Positions 1-7,110 of a stretch of 64,000 nt of DNA are shown here, one piece after another. The DNA lies in assembly GCF_002979755.1 (NCBI RefSeq), contig NZ_PCPP01000001.1, forward strand, positions 2,140,665-2,204,664, given 5' to 3'. This stretch comes from Chryseobacterium culicis. Lineage in GTDB: Bacteria; Bacteroidota; Bacteroidia; Flavobacteriales; Weeksellaceae. The number at the start of each line of letters is the position of its first letter. Position 1 is the first letter of the stretch. Below the pieces are notes generated by a model, which did no database searches, was not told the origin of the DNA, and saw only the letters and a list, made by a program, of their open reading frames with translations. The translations under genes and the position numbers were made by a program.

Positions 1-328
1 GCTTTTCATCGAAGGCATCCATCCATTGTTCCAGCTCTTCAATTTCAGTTTCTGAAATAATAATCGGAAGGCGTGATTTTCCGTTGGCAAGCATCAGCTT
101 ATCCACTGGTGTCGCAGCTTCTGAACCTACCGTAAACAAATCAAACTGTATTTTCTTCAGCTGTCTCAACACTTCTTCATCTTCAATATGACTTTTTGAA
201 ATTCCAATGAATGAATTCAATTCGTCTATATTTCCATAGCTGTCTACTCTTGCGCTGGCTTTGGAAACCCTTGTTCCGCCATACAATGCAGTCTGGCCTT
301 TATCTCCTGTCTTTGTATAAATTTTCAT
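1..328 (-). CDS. Cob(I)yrinic acid a,c-diamide adenosyltransferase (PduO type), N-terminal part only
   Basis: The gene runs off the left edge of the window; the first 109 residues are present from an ATG at 326-328. The opening MKIYTKTGDKGQTALYGG contains the TGDKG and GG-T-R nucleotide-binding signature of the PduO-type ATP:corrinoid adenosyltransferase family. That family transfers the 5'-deoxyadenosyl group of ATP to cob(I)alamin to make coenzyme B12. The helical segment that follows (SYGNIDELNSFIG, then an acidic EIEELEQWMD stretch) also fits the trimeric helical-bundle fold. The family assignment is secure; catalytic residues further downstream cannot be checked. Confidence 0.9.
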   Translation of the reverse strand, partial: MKIYTKTGDKGQTALYGGTRVSKASARVDSYGNIDELNSFIGISKSHIEDEEVLRQLKKIQFDLFTVGSEAATPVDKLMLANGKSRLPIIISETEIEELEQWMDAFDEK

Positions 329-523
329 AGTACTAAAATACTTTTTTTTGTACAATGTAAAAAGTAAAATGTAGGAATAGCTTCGTATTCTATCTGAAAA
401 ATAAAACTGACATTAGGAATTTAATGTCAGTTTATATTTACACTTATAAGTTTTTATATCTTTTAAGATTGCTTCGTATTTGTTAAGCACAACAACGTCA
501 ATCCAATTCCTTTTATGTATAGA

Positions 524-2944
524 TTAAAAAGTATAATTGACATTGAGCTGAAAAATAGTTCCGTTAAATCCAAACTGATTCACCTCCCAAGGGTATTTGA
601 ACCTTCCTCCAAGATCTGTGACTACATCTCCTTTGCTGTCTATTATATCCGGATAAATATTAAATAAGTTATTGACAACTCCGGAAACTTTAAGATCATT
701 CGTGATTTTATAGGTTAAAACGATGTCTGTAATTACCTTACCAGAAAATGTCTGATCTTTGGCAGGATCAGTAGCGTGCTGCCATGTAACCGAACCAAAA
801 TACGTATTATTAAGGTTAAAATTAAACTTTGAAATATCATACGAAAGACTAAGAATAGTTTTTGTTTTTGGTCTTGCAGAGATAATTCTGGATTGTTCTT
901 TTCTATCAAAAAAGTTTTCTGAATAGCCGTTTTCAGCCAAAATAGGCGGAACAGCAATATTATCTACTATTTTAGTTTCGTTATAATTGAAAGCAGCAAT
1001 AATTCCCAATTTTCCTTTGCCAATAGCAGAAGTATAATAATTAGCTACAAAATCAACCCCTTCAGTCACTGTATTTACCGCATTGGTAAAAAACTTCAGA
1101 GAGGTTATTTTGTTATTATTTAATATGACTTCCACAGGGTTTGTTAGATCCGGACTCCCTGGAGCACCGGTTTTGTACCCAATATCTCCTGAGAAAAGAA
1201 CCCGGTCTTTAATTTTTATTCTGTAATAATCTGCGGTAATAGTCAGGTTTTTAAAAGGCTTTACGGCAAATCCTCCCGTAATATTAAAAGCTTTTTCAGC
1301 ATTTAATTTGGGCACCCCAAGATCGGATCTTATAATTTGAGAGTCATTATTAAAAGTACCCTGATTAGCTACCGTATTCCCTGTAATTTTGGTTTGAACA
1401 TTAGAGTAATAAATCTGGTGTAACGAAGGAGCACGGAATCCCGTAGAAACCGACCCTCGGAAAACCAATTTATCATCCAGTAATTTATATCTTGCGTTTC
1501 CTTTCCATGAAACATTATTTCCGAAATCACTGAAATTTTCATACCTCACCGTTCCTCCAATTAACAGGTTTTTCGTAACATCCCATTCAGCATTCATGTA
1601 AGCTCCGATATTCTGACGATTTTTGTTAACTTCATTTTGAGGCTGCAGTCCCGGAAATGATTCTGCTCCACTTCCTTTATAAGATGCTTCCTCTCCTGCC
1701 CTTGCCTGATAATTTTCATTGCGCACTTCAGCTCCCGCTCCTAAAACAAGGGTACCAAAATCCCGGCTGAAATCTATGTTTCCAATAATATTACTGAACT
1801 GGTGGCCACCTGCTTTAAAATAGGTGGGTGAATTTGCACCCAAAGATGTATTAATGGTATTTCCTACAGCATAATCTACGGCATTAGAGCCAAAGGTTGC
1901 ACTCCCATCAAAACTCCATTTTCCAAACATTCCTTTCCACCCGGAGGTTAAATTATAATCGTAAACATCTGTTTTAAATTGCGGTTGAAATCCATTGTAA
2001 GGTTGTCCTTGTGGAGTTAATAAACCAAAATCTGAAGTTACCCAATAAGGAGTTCTGTACAAAGCAAAACTGGTCCCACTTCTGTAAGTGGTACCCCCAA
2101 AAGCATAAAATTTGCCCGTTTCACCTGTTGGCAACTCAAAATTGACAAACATATTGCCCACTTTTGTCTCCGGCTGCCCTATAATCATTCCTAAACCGGG
2201 ATTAGCTTGCGTCCAGGCATTATCGACACCAAAAAGGTCATCTTTTGTAACAGCACCTGCGCGGTTCGTTTTATTTTGAGAGGAAAATCCGAATGTAAGA
2301 TTCAGGCTTCCCGTTTTTGCTACTCTGATTCCCGTATTAAAATCTGCTCCGATATTAAAACCGTCTCCTTTTGAAGTAATACCTGAAAAAAGATTGACTG
2401 TGCTTTTTCCCACACTGTTTTTAAGAATGATATTAATTACTCCTGCAATAGCATCAGAGCCGTATTGCGCAGATGCTCCATCTCTCAATACTTCTACATT
2501 CTGTAAGGCTGCTGAAGGAATACTTTTCAGATCTGTACCTACCTCACCTTTTCCCGGTGTATCATTTACATAAATTAAAGCACTTTGATTTTTTCTTTTA
2601 CCATTCACCAAAACCAATGTTCTGGAAGGCCCTAATCCTCTTAAATCTGCAGGATCAAAGTGAGCCGTTGCATCAGAAACAGTTTGCTGTGATGAATTAA
2701 AAGAGGGTACAGCATACGTCAAAGCTTTATCAAAAGTAACCTGTCCTGTGGATTTTAGCTGTACTGCCGAAATATTGTCAATAGGAATTGCAGAGGTAAT
2801 GATAGTTCTGGGCTTGGTTCTACCGGTGGTAACCACCACTTCATCTATTTTATTTTGTTTTATACTGTCCTGAGCATATCCCATAGCACCAGCTCCGCTT
2901 AATACTAATGCATAGATTTTTCTATTAAATAAATTCTTTTCCAT
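524..2944 (-). CDS. TonB-dependent outer-membrane receptor
   Basis: This 806-residue protein has a signal peptide (about residues 1-24), a TonB-box-like IDEVVVT at 33-39, a plug domain to about residue 175, and a long beta-barrel ending in an aromatic residue (NVNYTF), as barrels recognised by the Bam machinery do. The NNLFN motif near the C-terminus is typical of Bacteroidota receptors. It should take up a scarce ligand (siderophore, vitamin or oligomer) across the outer membrane using TonB energy. There is no N-terminal carboxypeptidase-like domain and no SusD partner beside it, so a SusC glycan role is less likely. The corrinoid adenosyltransferase gene next to it, on the same strand, makes corrinoid uptake one possibility, but the substrate is not shown by the sequence. 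Confidence 0.88.
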   Translation of the reverse strand: MEKNLFNRKIYALVLSGAGAMGYAQDSIKQNKIDEVVVTTGRTKPRTIITSAIPIDNISAVQLKSTGQVTFDKALTYAVPSFNSSQQTVSDATAHFDPADLRGLGPSRTLVLVNGKRKNQSALIYVNDTPGKGEVGTDLKSIPSAALQNVEVLRDGASAQYGSDAIAGVINIILKNSVGKSTVNLFSGITSKGDGFNIGADFNTGIRVAKTGSLNLTFGFSSQNKTNRAGAVTKDDLFGVDNAWTQANPGLGMIIGQPETKVGNMFVNFELPTGETGKFYAFGGTTYRSGTSFALYRTPYWVTSDFGLLTPQGQPYNGFQPQFKTDVYDYNLTSGWKGMFGKWSFDGSATFGSNAVDYAVGNTINTSLGANSPTYFKAGGHQFSNIIGNIDFSRDFGTLVLGAGAEVRNENYQARAGEEASYKGSGAESFPGLQPQNEVNKNRQNIGAYMNAEWDVTKNLLIGGTVRYENFSDFGNNVSWKGNARYKLLDDKLVFRGSVSTGFRAPSLHQIYYSNVQTKITGNTVANQGTFNNDSQIIRSDLGVPKLNAEKAFNITGGFAVKPFKNLTITADYYRIKIKDRVLFSGDIGYKTGAPGSPDLTNPVEVILNNNKITSLKFFTNAVNTVTEGVDFVANYYTSAIGKGKLGIIAAFNYNETKIVDNIAVPPILAENGYSENFFDRKEQSRIISARPKTKTILSLSYDISKFNFNLNNTYFGSVTWQHATDPAKDQTFSGKVITDIVLTYKITNDLKVSGVVNNLFNIYPDIIDSKGDVVTDLGGRFKYPWEVNQFGFNGTIFQLNVNYTF

Positions 2945-3208
2945 GTAAATTGTTAATTATTCAATAAATCTAATAAAAAAATTAATATTAAATACAAAAA
3001 CAAAACATACAATGATAATCCAATTACATATTAACGAAAATTATACCATTTCACAAAAATCACAATTAGTTCACAAAACATAAATTGATTTATCAATAAC
3101 ATGAAAAAAAATAAATCAATAACACCATATTTGTATAAAAAAATCAATTAGCCAACATCAGAAATAAACATGATTTCATTCGTTCTGATAAGTAGTTTTC
3201 AACGGGTT

Positions 3209-3237
3209 GAGATTGCTTCGCCTGTGGCTCGCAATGA
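3209..3237. repeat. REP-like palindromic intergenic element
   Basis: A 29-base element with outer arms GATTGC and GCAATG and an inner GCC/GGC stem. On the minus strand it reads ATTGC-GA-GCC-ACA-GGC-GAA-GCAAT, a hairpin with a GA/GAA internal loop. It matches from memory the widespread 'CATTGCGAG...CGAAGCAATC' family of short repeats found between genes in many bacteria. Only one clear copy is present here. Confidence 0.55.
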
Positions 3238-3244
3238 ATGGGAA

Positions 3245-3270
3245 TAAAAATGGCCGGGAGAAACCGGCCA
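3245..3270 (-). terminator. Rho-independent terminator of the lipoprotein gene
   Basis: Stem TGGCCGG (3251-3257) pairs with CCGGCCA (3264-3270) around a 6-base loop. On the minus strand it is followed by a U-rich run, eight bases after the stop codon of the gene at 3279. Confidence 0.75.
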
Positions 3271-3278
3271 TATCCAAA

Positions 3279-3863
3279 TTATTTATTTACCTCTACGTAT
3301 TGTATGATGGTCTGATTTTTTGGGTTGTAGATGATTGTACTACTGTTGGGAAACCTTTTCAGTTTATAATACTGAATGTTTTTATCGGATTTAATATCTT
3401 CAAGAATACTTGCATCAAATGTATTGTCAGGAAGGAATTTCGATATAAAACTTATTTTATCTATGATATTTTGCCCATCAATCTTACGGGCCGTTTTATC
3501 AGATTTGCTTTCGTCAGAAGTAGGCTGTCCTTCCAGAAACGGAAGCAGTACTGCAATATCTGCTTTGTATTTGAAAATATACCCTTCAGATCTTCCCGGA
3601 ATTTTAATTTTCTTACCTTTTTCTTCAGAAACTATTGAAGCTCCTGTACCAGGAAAAACGGTATTAAACTTAACATCTTCGGAATTGGTTAAAGAGTTTA
3701 TAGATTCATTGACTGTTTTCTTTACCGTCTCTTCCACCACCTCCTGTGTTTTTTGCTGCACAGTTTCGGTCGTTTTTTGAACAGTCTGGTCAATTTTTTC
3801 CTCTATCTTATTGCATGATACTACTAAAAAAGCAGTGACAACAGGCAAAATATACTTCTTCAT
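3279..3863 (-). CDS. Hypothetical lipoprotein with coiled-coil stalk
   Basis: A 194-residue protein. The short hydrophobic leader ends in the lipobox LVVSC, so Cys17 should be lipidated and the protein anchored in a membrane. Residues 20-60 are a charged heptad-like helix rich in KT, EE and QK, and look like a coiled-coil stalk. The rest is a mixed domain I do not recognise. A TAnnTTTG box lies at 3911-3918 and a terminator follows, so this is probably a single-gene transcript. Lipoprotein call: sure; function: unknown. Confidence 0.8.
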   Translation of the reverse strand: MKKYILPVVTAFLVVSCNKIEEKIDQTVQKTTETVQQKTQEVVEETVKKTVNESINSLTNSEDVKFNTVFPGTGASIVSEEKGKKIKIPGRSEGYIFKYKADIAVLLPFLEGQPTSDESKSDKTARKIDGQNIIDKISFISKFLPDNTFDASILEDIKSDKNIQYYKLKRFPNSSTIIYNPKNQTIIQYVEVNK

Positions 3864-3910
3864 AATTCTATTAATTGCGATTTTTTTAGTAATACACTAC
3901 TCTTCTAACG

Positions 3911-3918
3911 CAAAAGTA
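3911..3918 (-). promoter_or_regulatory. -7 promoter box of the lipoprotein gene
   Basis: On the minus strand this reads TACTTTTG, a match to the Bacteroidota -7 consensus TAnnTTTG, 47 bases before the ATG. No TTG stands at the usual distance upstream. Confidence 0.45.
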
Positions 3919-3997
3919 GAGCCAATATTTGAAGATTAAAAAAATATTTTTTCCATATCCAAAATCCTACTGACAAACTGTTGTCATAACCCTCTCT

Positions 3998-4005
3998 TAC
4001 CTTTG
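3998..4005 (+). promoter_or_regulatory. -7 promoter box of the DinB-like gene
   Basis: TACCTTTG matches TAnnTTTG 28 bases before the ATG at 4034. A TTG at 3981-3983 is 14 bases upstream, shorter than the usual 17-20, so the -33 element is doubtful. Confidence 0.5.
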
Positions 4006-4033
4006 TATCAACAACAAACAAAACAAATACATT

Positions 4034-4525
4034 ATGACAACTACAGCCACAGCCACAAAACAATTTATGACTTCTGAACAATTATTAAACGATTGGCAGG
4101 GACACAGAAATCTGACGAGAAGAGTTATTGAATCTTTTCCTGAGAAAGAACTATTTGAATTTTCAGTAGGCGGAATGAGACCATTTGCAAAGCTTGCAGT
4201 AGAACTGATCGGAATTGCCGGACCTGCTTTAAAAGGAATTGTTGAAGGGACTACAGAAGCTTACAACGAGGAAGCTTTCAATCCGAAAACAAAAGAAGAA
4301 ATCTTAAAGAAGTGGGATGAAGAAACCCATGTGATCAATCATTATTTCAGTCTGATTTCTGAGGATCGTTTCCAGGAAACTTTCAATTTATTCGGAGAGT
4401 ATGAGTTTCCGGTATATCAAAACATTCTTTATTTTGTAGATAATGAGGTTCACCATCGTGGACAAGGATATGTGTATCTGAGAGCTTTAGGAATTGAACC
4501 TCCTTTCTTCTGGGAAAGATTCTAA
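4034..4525 (+). CDS. DinB/DUF664-like four-helix protein
   Basis: A 163-residue all-helical protein. The C-terminal VHHRGQGYVYLRALG (about residues 139-153) and the ending PPFFWERF are typical of the DinB superfamily, whose members bind a metal with three histidines; several are thiol S-transferases and most are uncharacterised. The third helix provides His140 and His141, but helix two (FAKLAVELIGIAGP, about 51-64), where the first metal ligand normally sits, has no histidine. Metal binding may therefore be altered. The gene converges on a WYL-type regulator, an arrangement often seen with DinB genes. Family: good; role: unknown. Confidence 0.8.
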   Translation: MTTTATATKQFMTSEQLLNDWQGHRNLTRRVIESFPEKELFEFSVGGMRPFAKLAVELIGIAGPALKGIVEGTTEAYNEEAFNPKTKEEILKKWDEETHVINHYFSLISEDRFQETFNLFGEYEFPVYQNILYFVDNEVHHRGQGYVYLRALGIEPPFFWERF

Positions 4526-4566
4526 TAAAAACGGAAGGGTAAAATTGCAAAAAGGCGGAAATTCTG

Positions 4567-4609
4567 AAAAAAATCACCTCTGCAATGTCATTTTTCAACA
4601 GTGATTTTT
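4567..4609 (+). terminator. Possible terminator of the DinB-like gene
   Basis: AAAAAAATCAC (4567-4577) pairs with GTGATTTTT (4601-4609) around a loop of about 23 bases, with T-rich sequence after it. The loop is long, so the call is weak. A second hairpin around AACAG/CTGTT at about 4730-4745 lacks a U run. Confidence 0.3.
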
Positions 4610-4750
4610 CTTCAATTCACCTACAACTTATATCATTTTTTTGCGACTCAACACCACTGCTTTTTTGTGATTTTGCTCTTCACTTATTAACCATTTCATT
4701 TATTTGCCTCAATTAAGTCTTTAAACCTCAACAGATATTCTGTTGGGGGT

Positions 4751-5704
4751 TTATTGATGTCTTTCTGTCATTTTCAGAAGCAGTTCTTTCAATCGTGTGC
4801 GAAGGCTTTCGGGTTCAAGAACGGTGGCATAGTCTGCAAAAGTGATGAGCCAGCGGGGGAAACCGTCATTGATCCATTCTGTTTCAAAAGTCAGTTCTAC
4901 TCCATTTTCTGTTTCTACTTCTTCTATCAATCCATAGTATTTCTTAGAATTTACCAGGTGATTCATGATCTTTTTATCAACCAGAAGTTTGGCTTTAACC
5001 TTATTTCCGTTTGATTTTTTGCGATAATCATTCACCTGACCGTATTCCTGCACAAAAGGATTCGGTGTTTTTGAAATTTCCAGAATCCTGTCAATACGAA
5101 ACTGTCTGAAATCTTTTCTCAACATACAGAATGCCATGATGTACCAAAAATTAAACTCAAAAAACATTCCCACTGTTTCAATCGTTCTGTTATTCACTCT
5201 CCCGTCTACCGTCTGATATTTTATATTCAACTGGCTTTTCTCTGCAATACTTTCGAGAATAATAGGAATCACATTTTTCAAGGAGTCCCCGGAATCTGTA
5301 TGAAAGCTGAAAACATCAATCTGTTTTTCAATATTTTTAATTAGATTTTTATCCGAATATTTCAGCACCGAACGCACTTTTTCCATGGCAGCCTGATAAT
5401 GATTCCCTAAGCTTTGATGGGAAAATTTCTGCATCAGTTTTTCTGCGGTAATGAAACTTAACACCTCTTCTTTGGTAAACATGATCGGAGGAAGTTTATA
5501 ACCGTCCATTAAAGAATATCCGTTACCCGCTTCTCCCACAATAGGAATCCCAGCATTTTCCAGCGTTTTCACATCACGATAAATGGTTCTGATACTGACA
5601 TCGAATTTTTCAGCCAGATCCTGAGCCCTCACAATAGGTTTAGACTGTAGCTGGGTAAGGATGGCCGTTACCCGATCGAGTTTTTTAAGATAGTGGTCGT
5701 TCAT
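4751..5704 (-). CDS. WYL-domain transcriptional regulator (YafY family)
   Basis: A 317-residue regulator. Residues 1-65 form a winged helix (RAQDLAEKFDVSIRTIYRDV is the DNA-binding helix pair), followed by the YKLPPIMFTKEE linker typical of the family. Residues about 150-225 are a WYL ligand-binding domain with the variant FWYIMAFCMLRKDFRQFRIDRI, and the C-terminal extension is intact. Such proteins act as repressors or activators that sense nucleotides or small ligands. The likely targets are its own promoter and the convergent DinB-like gene, although the sequence does not prove this. A TAnnTTTG box only 8 bases before the ATG suggests a very short leader. Confidence 0.88.
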   Translation of the reverse strand: MNDHYLKKLDRVTAILTQLQSKPIVRAQDLAEKFDVSIRTIYRDVKTLENAGIPIVGEAGNGYSLMDGYKLPPIMFTKEEVLSFITAEKLMQKFSHQSLGNHYQAAMEKVRSVLKYSDKNLIKNIEKQIDVFSFHTDSGDSLKNVIPIILESIAEKSQLNIKYQTVDGRVNNRTIETVGMFFEFNFWYIMAFCMLRKDFRQFRIDRILEISKTPNPFVQEYGQVNDYRKKSNGNKVKAKLLVDKKIMNHLVNSKKYYGLIEEVETENGVELTFETEWINDGFPRWLITFADYATVLEPESLRTRLKELLLKMTERHQ

Positions 5705-5711
5705 TATATAA

Positions 5712-5719
5712 CAAAGCTA
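5712..5719 (-). promoter_or_regulatory. -7 promoter box of the WYL regulator gene
   Basis: On the minus strand this reads TAGCTTTG, ending 7 bases before the ATG, so the transcript would be almost leaderless. No TTG at the expected -33 position. Confidence 0.4.
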
Positions 5720-5799
5720 AAAATTCTTTTTCGAAGTATGGCTTATAAATAGGACGGCTTTTTTTATTAATTTTATTTTCACAAAACAGTTTCCTATTT

Positions 5800-6372
5800 A
5801 TGCTTCACACTCATTTCGTTCAGTCTATTGAAAAAATCTTAAAACCGGAACAGGCAGTGATAGATGGACTTGTTTCCAATCTGGAATCCAAAACTTACAG
5901 AAAAGGAGATTTTCTGTTAAAAGCTGATGAAACCTGCAGGTATTTTTATTTCATTGAAAAAGGGCTTGTAAAACTGTTTTTTGACAATGGAGATAAAGAT
6001 TTTATCATGACATTTTTTGCTGAGAATGCTTTTTTTGCAGAATTGAGTGGTTTTCTTACCGGAAATCCATCAAAATATATGATAGTTGCTTTGGAACCTA
6101 CAGAAGTTTTTCGGGTACACAGAGATGTTGTTGAAGGATTATGCAAAAAATATCACACGGCAGAAACACTTTTCAGTAAGCTGTACTCAAAAGCTCCGGT
6201 GAATATGATGGGAAGAATCAGTGAAATGCTGGAAGATGATGGAAAAAAGCGGTATCATAATTTCCTGAAACAAAGACCTGATCTTATTCAACGCATCAGT
6301 CTTGGGGATCTTGCTGATTATATTGGCATCACTCAGGTTTCTCTGAGCAGAATCAGAGCACAGAAATTATGA
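5800..6372 (+). CDS. Crp/Fnr-family transcriptional regulator
   Basis: A 190-residue protein with a cyclic-nucleotide-binding-like beta-roll (about residues 25-115, including RKGDFLLKADETCRYFYFIEKG) and a C-terminal helix-turn-helix (LGDLADYIGITQVSLSRIRA, about 167-186). The DNA-binding part is short, as in many Bacteroidota members. It lacks the cysteine cluster of Fnr, so iron-sulfur oxygen sensing is not expected, and the effector cannot be read from the sequence. The AhpD-like gene 224 bases downstream on the same strand has its own -7 box and is a plausible target. Confidence 0.85.
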   Translation: MLHTHFVQSIEKILKPEQAVIDGLVSNLESKTYRKGDFLLKADETCRYFYFIEKGLVKLFFDNGDKDFIMTFFAENAFFAELSGFLTGNPSKYMIVALEPTEVFRVHRDVVEGLCKKYHTAETLFSKLYSKAPVNMMGRISEMLEDDGKKRYHNFLKQRPDLIQRISLGDLADYIGITQVSLSRIRAQKL

Positions 6373-6384
6373 AGAAGGGGTGAT

Positions 6385-6502
6385 GGAAGCTGGAAGAGGG
6401 AAGTTATTGTAGACTGAGTATATATCATCTACCTAATAGTAACTTCCAGCATCCAGCATCCAGCATCTAGCATCCAGTTTCTAGCTTCCAGCATCCAGCT
6501 TC
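6385..6502. repeat. Degenerate CCAGCATC tandem repeats with an upstream inverted arm
   Basis: From 6441 to 6502 the sequence is a run of imperfect 8-10 base units (CCAGCATC, CTAGCATC, CTTCCAG). Upstream, GGAAGCTGGAAGAGGGAAGTTA (6385-6406) is partly complementary: GGAAGTTA pairs with TAACTTCC, and inside it GTAGA (6409-6413) pairs with TCTAC. The whole could fold as a large hairpin after the Crp-family gene and may end its transcript. It resembles lineage-specific intergenic repeats of Chryseobacterium, but I cannot compare copies here. Confidence 0.55.
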
Positions 6503-6559
6503 TAAAATCTTTCCTTTTAAAATTTATCATTTGTAAAAAAATTCAGGGAAATTCCAGTC

Positions 6560-6567
6560 TACATTTG
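6560..6567 (+). promoter_or_regulatory. -7 promoter box of the AhpD-like gene
   Basis: TACATTTG, a full match to TAnnTTTG, 29 bases before the ATG at 6597. The nearest upstream TTG is at 6531-6533, spacing 26, so the gene may depend on an activator, possibly the Crp-family protein encoded upstream. Confidence 0.5.
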
Positions 6568-6596
6568 TCACATAATTAATCACAAAAACAAATATT

Positions 6597-7061
6597 ATGT
6601 CACAAAGAATCAACGCATTTGCCATCGGAAATAAGGCTGTAAATGCACTTCACAACATGGGATTTCAGGTACAGCATTCTTCACTGGACAATTCATTTCT
6701 GGAACTGATGTATTTCAGAGTTTCACAAATGAATGGCTGTGCATTTTGTCTGGATATGCATTCCAAAGAATTAAGAGCGAAAGGGGAATCTGAGCAGAGA
6801 ATATTTCTGGTAAGCGCCTGGAGAGAATGTTCATTTTACACCGATAAAGAAAAAGCCGGGCTGTTATGGGCAGAAACTTTAACGGCATTGAAAGGTAATG
6901 AAGTGGATGATAAGATTTATTCAAAAGTAAGTCATTATTTCTCTGAAACTGAAATGGTAGATTTAACCATGGCTGTTATTGCCATCAACAGTTATAACAG
7001 AATTAATATTGCTTTCGGAGCTGATGTAGGTACTTATCAGGTTCCTGAAAAAGCGCTTTAA
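6597..7061 (+). CDS. Carboxymuconolactone decarboxylase / AhpD-like protein
   Basis: A 154-residue helical protein with the AhpD-type signature CAFCLDMH: Cys48 and Cys51 form a CXXC pair followed by His55. Proteins with this motif act as thiol peroxidase-like or alkylhydroperoxidase enzymes, often in oxidative stress defence. Its length fits the single-domain subfamily. It lies downstream of a Crp-family regulator and ends at a shared bidirectional terminator. The CXXC supports a redox role rather than decarboxylation; the physiological reductant is not evident. Confidence 0.88.
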   Translation: MSQRINAFAIGNKAVNALHNMGFQVQHSSLDNSFLELMYFRVSQMNGCAFCLDMHSKELRAKGESEQRIFLVSAWRECSFYTDKEKAGLLWAETLTALKGNEVDDKIYSKVSHYFSETEMVDLTMAVIAINSYNRINIAFGADVGTYQVPEKAL

Positions 7062-7078
7062 GCAATACTATAGAAATA

Positions 7079-7108
7079 TAAAAACTCAGCCTGACCGCTG
7101 AGTTTTTT
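7079..7108. terminator. Bidirectional terminator between convergent genes
   Basis: AAAACTCAGC (7081-7090) pairs with GCTGAGTTTT (7097-7106), with A and T runs on both sides. It can serve the AhpD-like gene (+) and the ABC exporter gene (-). Confidence 0.85.
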
Positions 7109-7110
7109 GT

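Larger units (their letters stand above)
2945..3278. other. Gene-free 334-base stretch upstream of the receptor gene
   Basis: Very AT-rich sequence that should hold the promoter and leader of the TonB-dependent receptor gene. I could not find a clean TAnnTTTG box in a good position. The right part holds a short palindromic repeat (3209-3237) and the terminator of the lipoprotein gene (3245-3270). No open frame in it looks like a gene. Confidence 0.5.

Noticed and set aside
4720..4750. Terminator for the WYL regulator gene
   Set aside because: The CAACAG/CTGTTG hairpin has no U run on the minus strand and an imperfect stem.
6441..6502. Possible CRISPR-like or direct-repeat array
   Set aside because: Units are 8-10 bases, degenerate and contiguous with no spacers.
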